64,000 nt of DNA. Origin: Bacillota bacterium. Lineage in GTDB: Bacteria; Bacillota; Dethiobacteria; DTU022. Shown in pieces: positions 61,933 through 64,000 of the stretch. The notes beneath the pieces were generated by a model that saw only the letters and a list, made by a program, of their open reading frames with translations, did no database searches and was not told the origin of the DNA. The translations under genes were made by a program, and so were the position numbers. Position 1 is the stretch's first letter, and every line of letters begins with the position of its first letter. The stretch covers positions 62,001-126,000 of the forward strand of contig JAWSUE010000002.1 in the NCBI GenBank assembly GCA_033549065.1. The letters run 5' to 3'.

Positions 61933-63711
61933 ATGTGTGGAATTTGCGGAACAATATCCAGAGAAGGAAGGGAAAGTAATGAAGATGAGCTGCGCAGTAT
62001 GCTGCCCGCTCTCTCGGAGAGAGGGCCTGATCACCGGGGAGTAAACCTCGGTAGAAACTTCGCATTCGGTCACTCAAGGTTGAGTATTATTGACCTGACG
62101 GAGCAGGGAAACCAGCCGATGGAAAATAAAGAACTGGGCTTGGTTATCACCTGTAACGGTGAAATATATAATTACCGTGAACTGCGGGAAGAACTAAAGA
62201 ATTATGGATACAGCTTTACCTCCAATTCAGATATAGAGGTAATGATGAAGGCTTACGATCACTGGGGCGAGCGTTTCGTGGAAAGGTTAATGGGGATGTT
62301 CGCTTTTTGCCTGTACGATCGCAAAAAAGATAAGTTTATCCTCGGCCGAGACCGACTGGGGAAGAAACCTCTTTATTACACGGAAAAAAACGGAACTTTC
62401 TACTTTGCCTCAAATATCCAGGCTCTTAATGATGCCGGAGTAGTTGATCAAACTCTTGATCGCACCGCCCTGCACTACTATCTAACTTTTCATGCTGTTG
62501 TTCCGGCTCCCCGGACCATTTTCAGCTGTGTAAAAAAAGTTGAGCCGGGTACTGTGATGACCATCGATAGGGACGGCCGAAAGAGCCTACAGCGTTACTG
62601 GTCGCTGAAGATGGCTGTTAATAAAGATCTCTCAGAGGATGACTGGGTTGAAGCAATTCTGGATAAGCTGCGGATCAGCGTAAAAAGGCGGATGGTCAGC
62701 GATGTTCCGGTCGGAGCTCTTCTCAGCGGAGGGGTTGATTCCAGTTTGATTGTTGCCCTGATGGCTGAGCTCGATATACCTGACCTGCGAACTTATTCAA
62801 TTGGATTCGATACGGTAAACGGTGAAGAGGGTAATGAATTTTATTACAGCGATATTATTGCCCGTAAATATGGCACCAAACACGAAAAAATCTATGCTGA
62901 CGGGGAAGACCTTCTACCCCGGGTTATCGACTGTCTGACCTTTATGGCAGAACCGATGGTCAGCCACGATGCTGTTGGCTTTTTCCTCTTAGCCCGTGAA
63001 GTGAGCAAAAAAAGCAGGGTAGTTCTCTGCGGCCAGGGTGCGGATGAAATTTTCGGCGGCTATCACTGGTACCCCCGGATCATGGAAAGTGAAGGGACCA
63101 GTTCTCCCGAACAGATCTACAGAGAACAATTTTTTGACCGTAACCATCAGGAAGTGCTCGATACCCTTGATGAGAAATTCCACCCGGAGGAAGATTACTC
63201 GTTTAAATATGTGAGCGATCACTTTGCCGGCAGTGAATCGGGAACAAGAGGGGTTGAGAAGGCCCTTCATATCGATACAACAGTGATGCTGATTGATGAT
63301 CCGGTTAAAAGAGTCGATAACATGACCATGGCCTGGGGGCTGGAAGCCCGTGTGCCATTCCTCGATCACGAGCTGGTCGAACTTGCCGCATCCATTCCGC
63401 CAGAAATGAAAGTTAAGGAAGGCGGTAAATATATCCTCAAGAAAGCAGCGGAACAGGTTATACCGCACGAGGTAATCTACCGCAAGAAAGGTTATTTCCC
63501 GGTTCCCGCCCTGAAGTACATGCGGGGTGAATTCCTGGAATATGCCCGGGATATTCTCTATTCTGATCAGGCAAAGGAACGCGGCCTCTTCAACAGTCAA
63601 TATCTGGATCGCCTATTTGAGAACCCCGCAGAGCAGCTAACCGCTTTGCGCGGAAATAAAATCTGGCAGGCGGCAGTTCTTGAAGCCTGGCTCCAGGGAA
63701 TGGAGGGGTGA
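61933..63711 (+). CDS. asnO: N-acetylglutaminylglutamine amidotransferase (AsnO type)
   Basis: This 592-residue asparagine-synthase-like enzyme begins MCGICG, where Cys2 is the glutaminase nucleophile; an upstream in-frame ATG at 61855 would hide it. The C-terminal synthetase domain has the ATP motif SGGVDSS (about residues 266-272). FHAVVPAPRT (about 197) and RKKGYFPVPALKY mark the group that makes the amide of the osmolyte N-acetylglutaminylglutamine (NAGGN), rather than ordinary AsnB. The ngg gene follows three bases later. The family pair is known from Pseudomonas and rhizobia. Confidence 0.85.
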   Translation: MCGICGTISREGRESNEDELRSMLPALSERGPDHRGVNLGRNFAFGHSRLSIIDLTEQGNQPMENKELGLVITCNGEIYNYRELREELKNYGYSFTSNSDIEVMMKAYDHWGERFVERLMGMFAFCLYDRKKDKFILGRDRLGKKPLYYTEKNGTFYFASNIQALNDAGVVDQTLDRTALHYYLTFHAVVPAPRTIFSCVKKVEPGTVMTIDRDGRKSLQRYWSLKMAVNKDLSEDDWVEAILDKLRISVKRRMVSDVPVGALLSGGVDSSLIVALMAELDIPDLRTYSIGFDTVNGEEGNEFYYSDIIARKYGTKHEKIYADGEDLLPRVIDCLTFMAEPMVSHDAVGFFLLAREVSKKSRVVLCGQGADEIFGGYHWYPRIMESEGTSSPEQIYREQFFDRNHQEVLDTLDEKFHPEEDYSFKYVSDHFAGSESGTRGVEKALHIDTTVMLIDDPVKRVDNMTMAWGLEARVPFLDHELVELAASIPPEMKVKEGGKYILKKAAEQVIPHEVIYRKKGYFPVPALKYMRGEFLEYARDILYSDQAKERGLFNSQYLDRLFENPAEQLTALRGNKIWQAAVLEAWLQGMEG

Positions 63712-63713
63712 AA

Positions 63714-64000
63714 ATGCAGGCGCAGAAGACTGCATCGATGCATAAAAGGCTTGAACGATATAACGAATTAAGCGGATTTATCGAAGAGGATAACGAAAAA
63801 AAGAAGCGGCTCAATAAGCCGATGAAAGAAAATATATCTCTCGACTGCGGTTGGGGTAATCTCCTTTTCGGCCAGACTTTTGCTGATCACGAAGCTTTGA
63901 TTAAACAATTTTCACGTGAACGGACCAGCTGCCGGGATATTGCAATCTACACACCCAATCACCATGTCTTGCTCTCTCTGGCTCCGGAGCTTCTTTTTGT
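63714..64000 (+). CDS. ngg: N-acetylglutaminylglutamine synthetase (3' truncated)
   Basis: The frame runs off the window end; 95 codons are visible. HKRLERYNELSG and DCGWGNLLFGQTF (about residues 44-56), then HHVLLSLAPELLF, match the N-terminal part of Ngg, which fuses an acetyltransferase and an ATP-grasp domain and joins two glutamines. ATG 63714 has GGAGGGG upstream; an in-frame ATG at 63738 is another possible start. With asnO it forms the NAGGN pathway. Confidence 0.8.
   Translation, partial: MQAQKTASMHKRLERYNELSGFIEEDNEKKKRLNKPMKENISLDCGWGNLLFGQTFADHEALIKQFSRERTSCRDIAIYTPNHHVLLSLAPELLF

Noticed and set aside
62989-63600. A 203-codon frame on the minus strand
   Set aside because: It lies fully antisense to the well-supported asnO gene, has no recognisable motif and follows the codon pattern of a shadow.

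Overview
The window reads as a stretch of chromosome from an anaerobic Gram-positive bacterium of the Firmicutes, most likely class Clostridia. The evidence is gene order: the ylm/divIVA/ileS/lspA cluster, then yicC-remA-gmk-rpoZ-coaBC-priA-def-fmt-rsmB-prpC-prkC-rsgA-rpe, then ribDEBAH and polA-mutM-coaE. An Ile-type T-box, an FMN riboswitch, a SpoIIM-family protein, PASTA kinase signalling, a clostridial ferredoxin and a tungsten/molybdenum-type aldehyde ferredoxin oxidoreductase point the same way. TTG start codons are frequent. No tRNA, rRNA, CRISPR array or transposase gene was seen.

Region 1 (1-35.1 kb) is housekeeping. It holds cell division and envelope genes (pgeF to divIVA), ileS behind a T-box, an acyl-CoA ligase, lipoprotein processing (lspA, lgt), RluD-type pseudouridine synthase, RqcH, nucleotide and cofactor enzymes, replication restart, formyl-Met metabolism, the Stp/PrkC pair, riboflavin synthesis and DNA repair. 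It is interrupted by two copies of a roughly 230-270 bp non-coding element with terminal inverted repeats (7485-7755 and 26681-26912), plus a lone inverted end at 26988-27016. A perfect 32 bp direct repeat flanks mutM.

Region 2 (35.1-58.5 kb) is a catabolic island. It starts with a tripartite tricarboxylate-type transporter (one TctC lipoprotein and two tandem, near-identical TctA-TctB-like fusions). Next come a bicupin, a split transketolase, a zinc dehydrogenase, a TIM-barrel epimerase/isomerase and a creatininase-family hydrolase. Then follow ferredoxin, a nitroreductase, an unknown cysteine-containing protein, a two-subunit CoA-transferase, an Ldh2-type 2-hydroxyacid dehydrogenase, an aldehyde ferredoxin oxidoreductase and a MoaD/ThiS-like protein. 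After a sigma-54 activator on the minus strand come a cupin, an unknown TIM-barrel-like protein and a second creatininase-family protein. Three good -24/-12 promoters (35418, 47801, 55997) and a recurring TTCA-N3-TGAA palindrome suggest that the activator controls the whole island. The dehydrogenase/creatininase-like/epimerase trio resembles the Thermotoga-type inositol route, so a cyclitol or sugar-acid substrate is the working guess; the real substrate is unknown.

Region 3 (58.7-64 kb) holds an NAD-type isocitrate/isopropylmalate dehydrogenase-family gene and two nitrilase-superfamily genes in tandem, of which the first has lost all three catalytic residues. It ends with asnO and the start of ngg, the two hallmark genes for the osmolyte N-acetylglutaminylglutamine amide. 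This suggests an organism that meets salt or osmotic stress.
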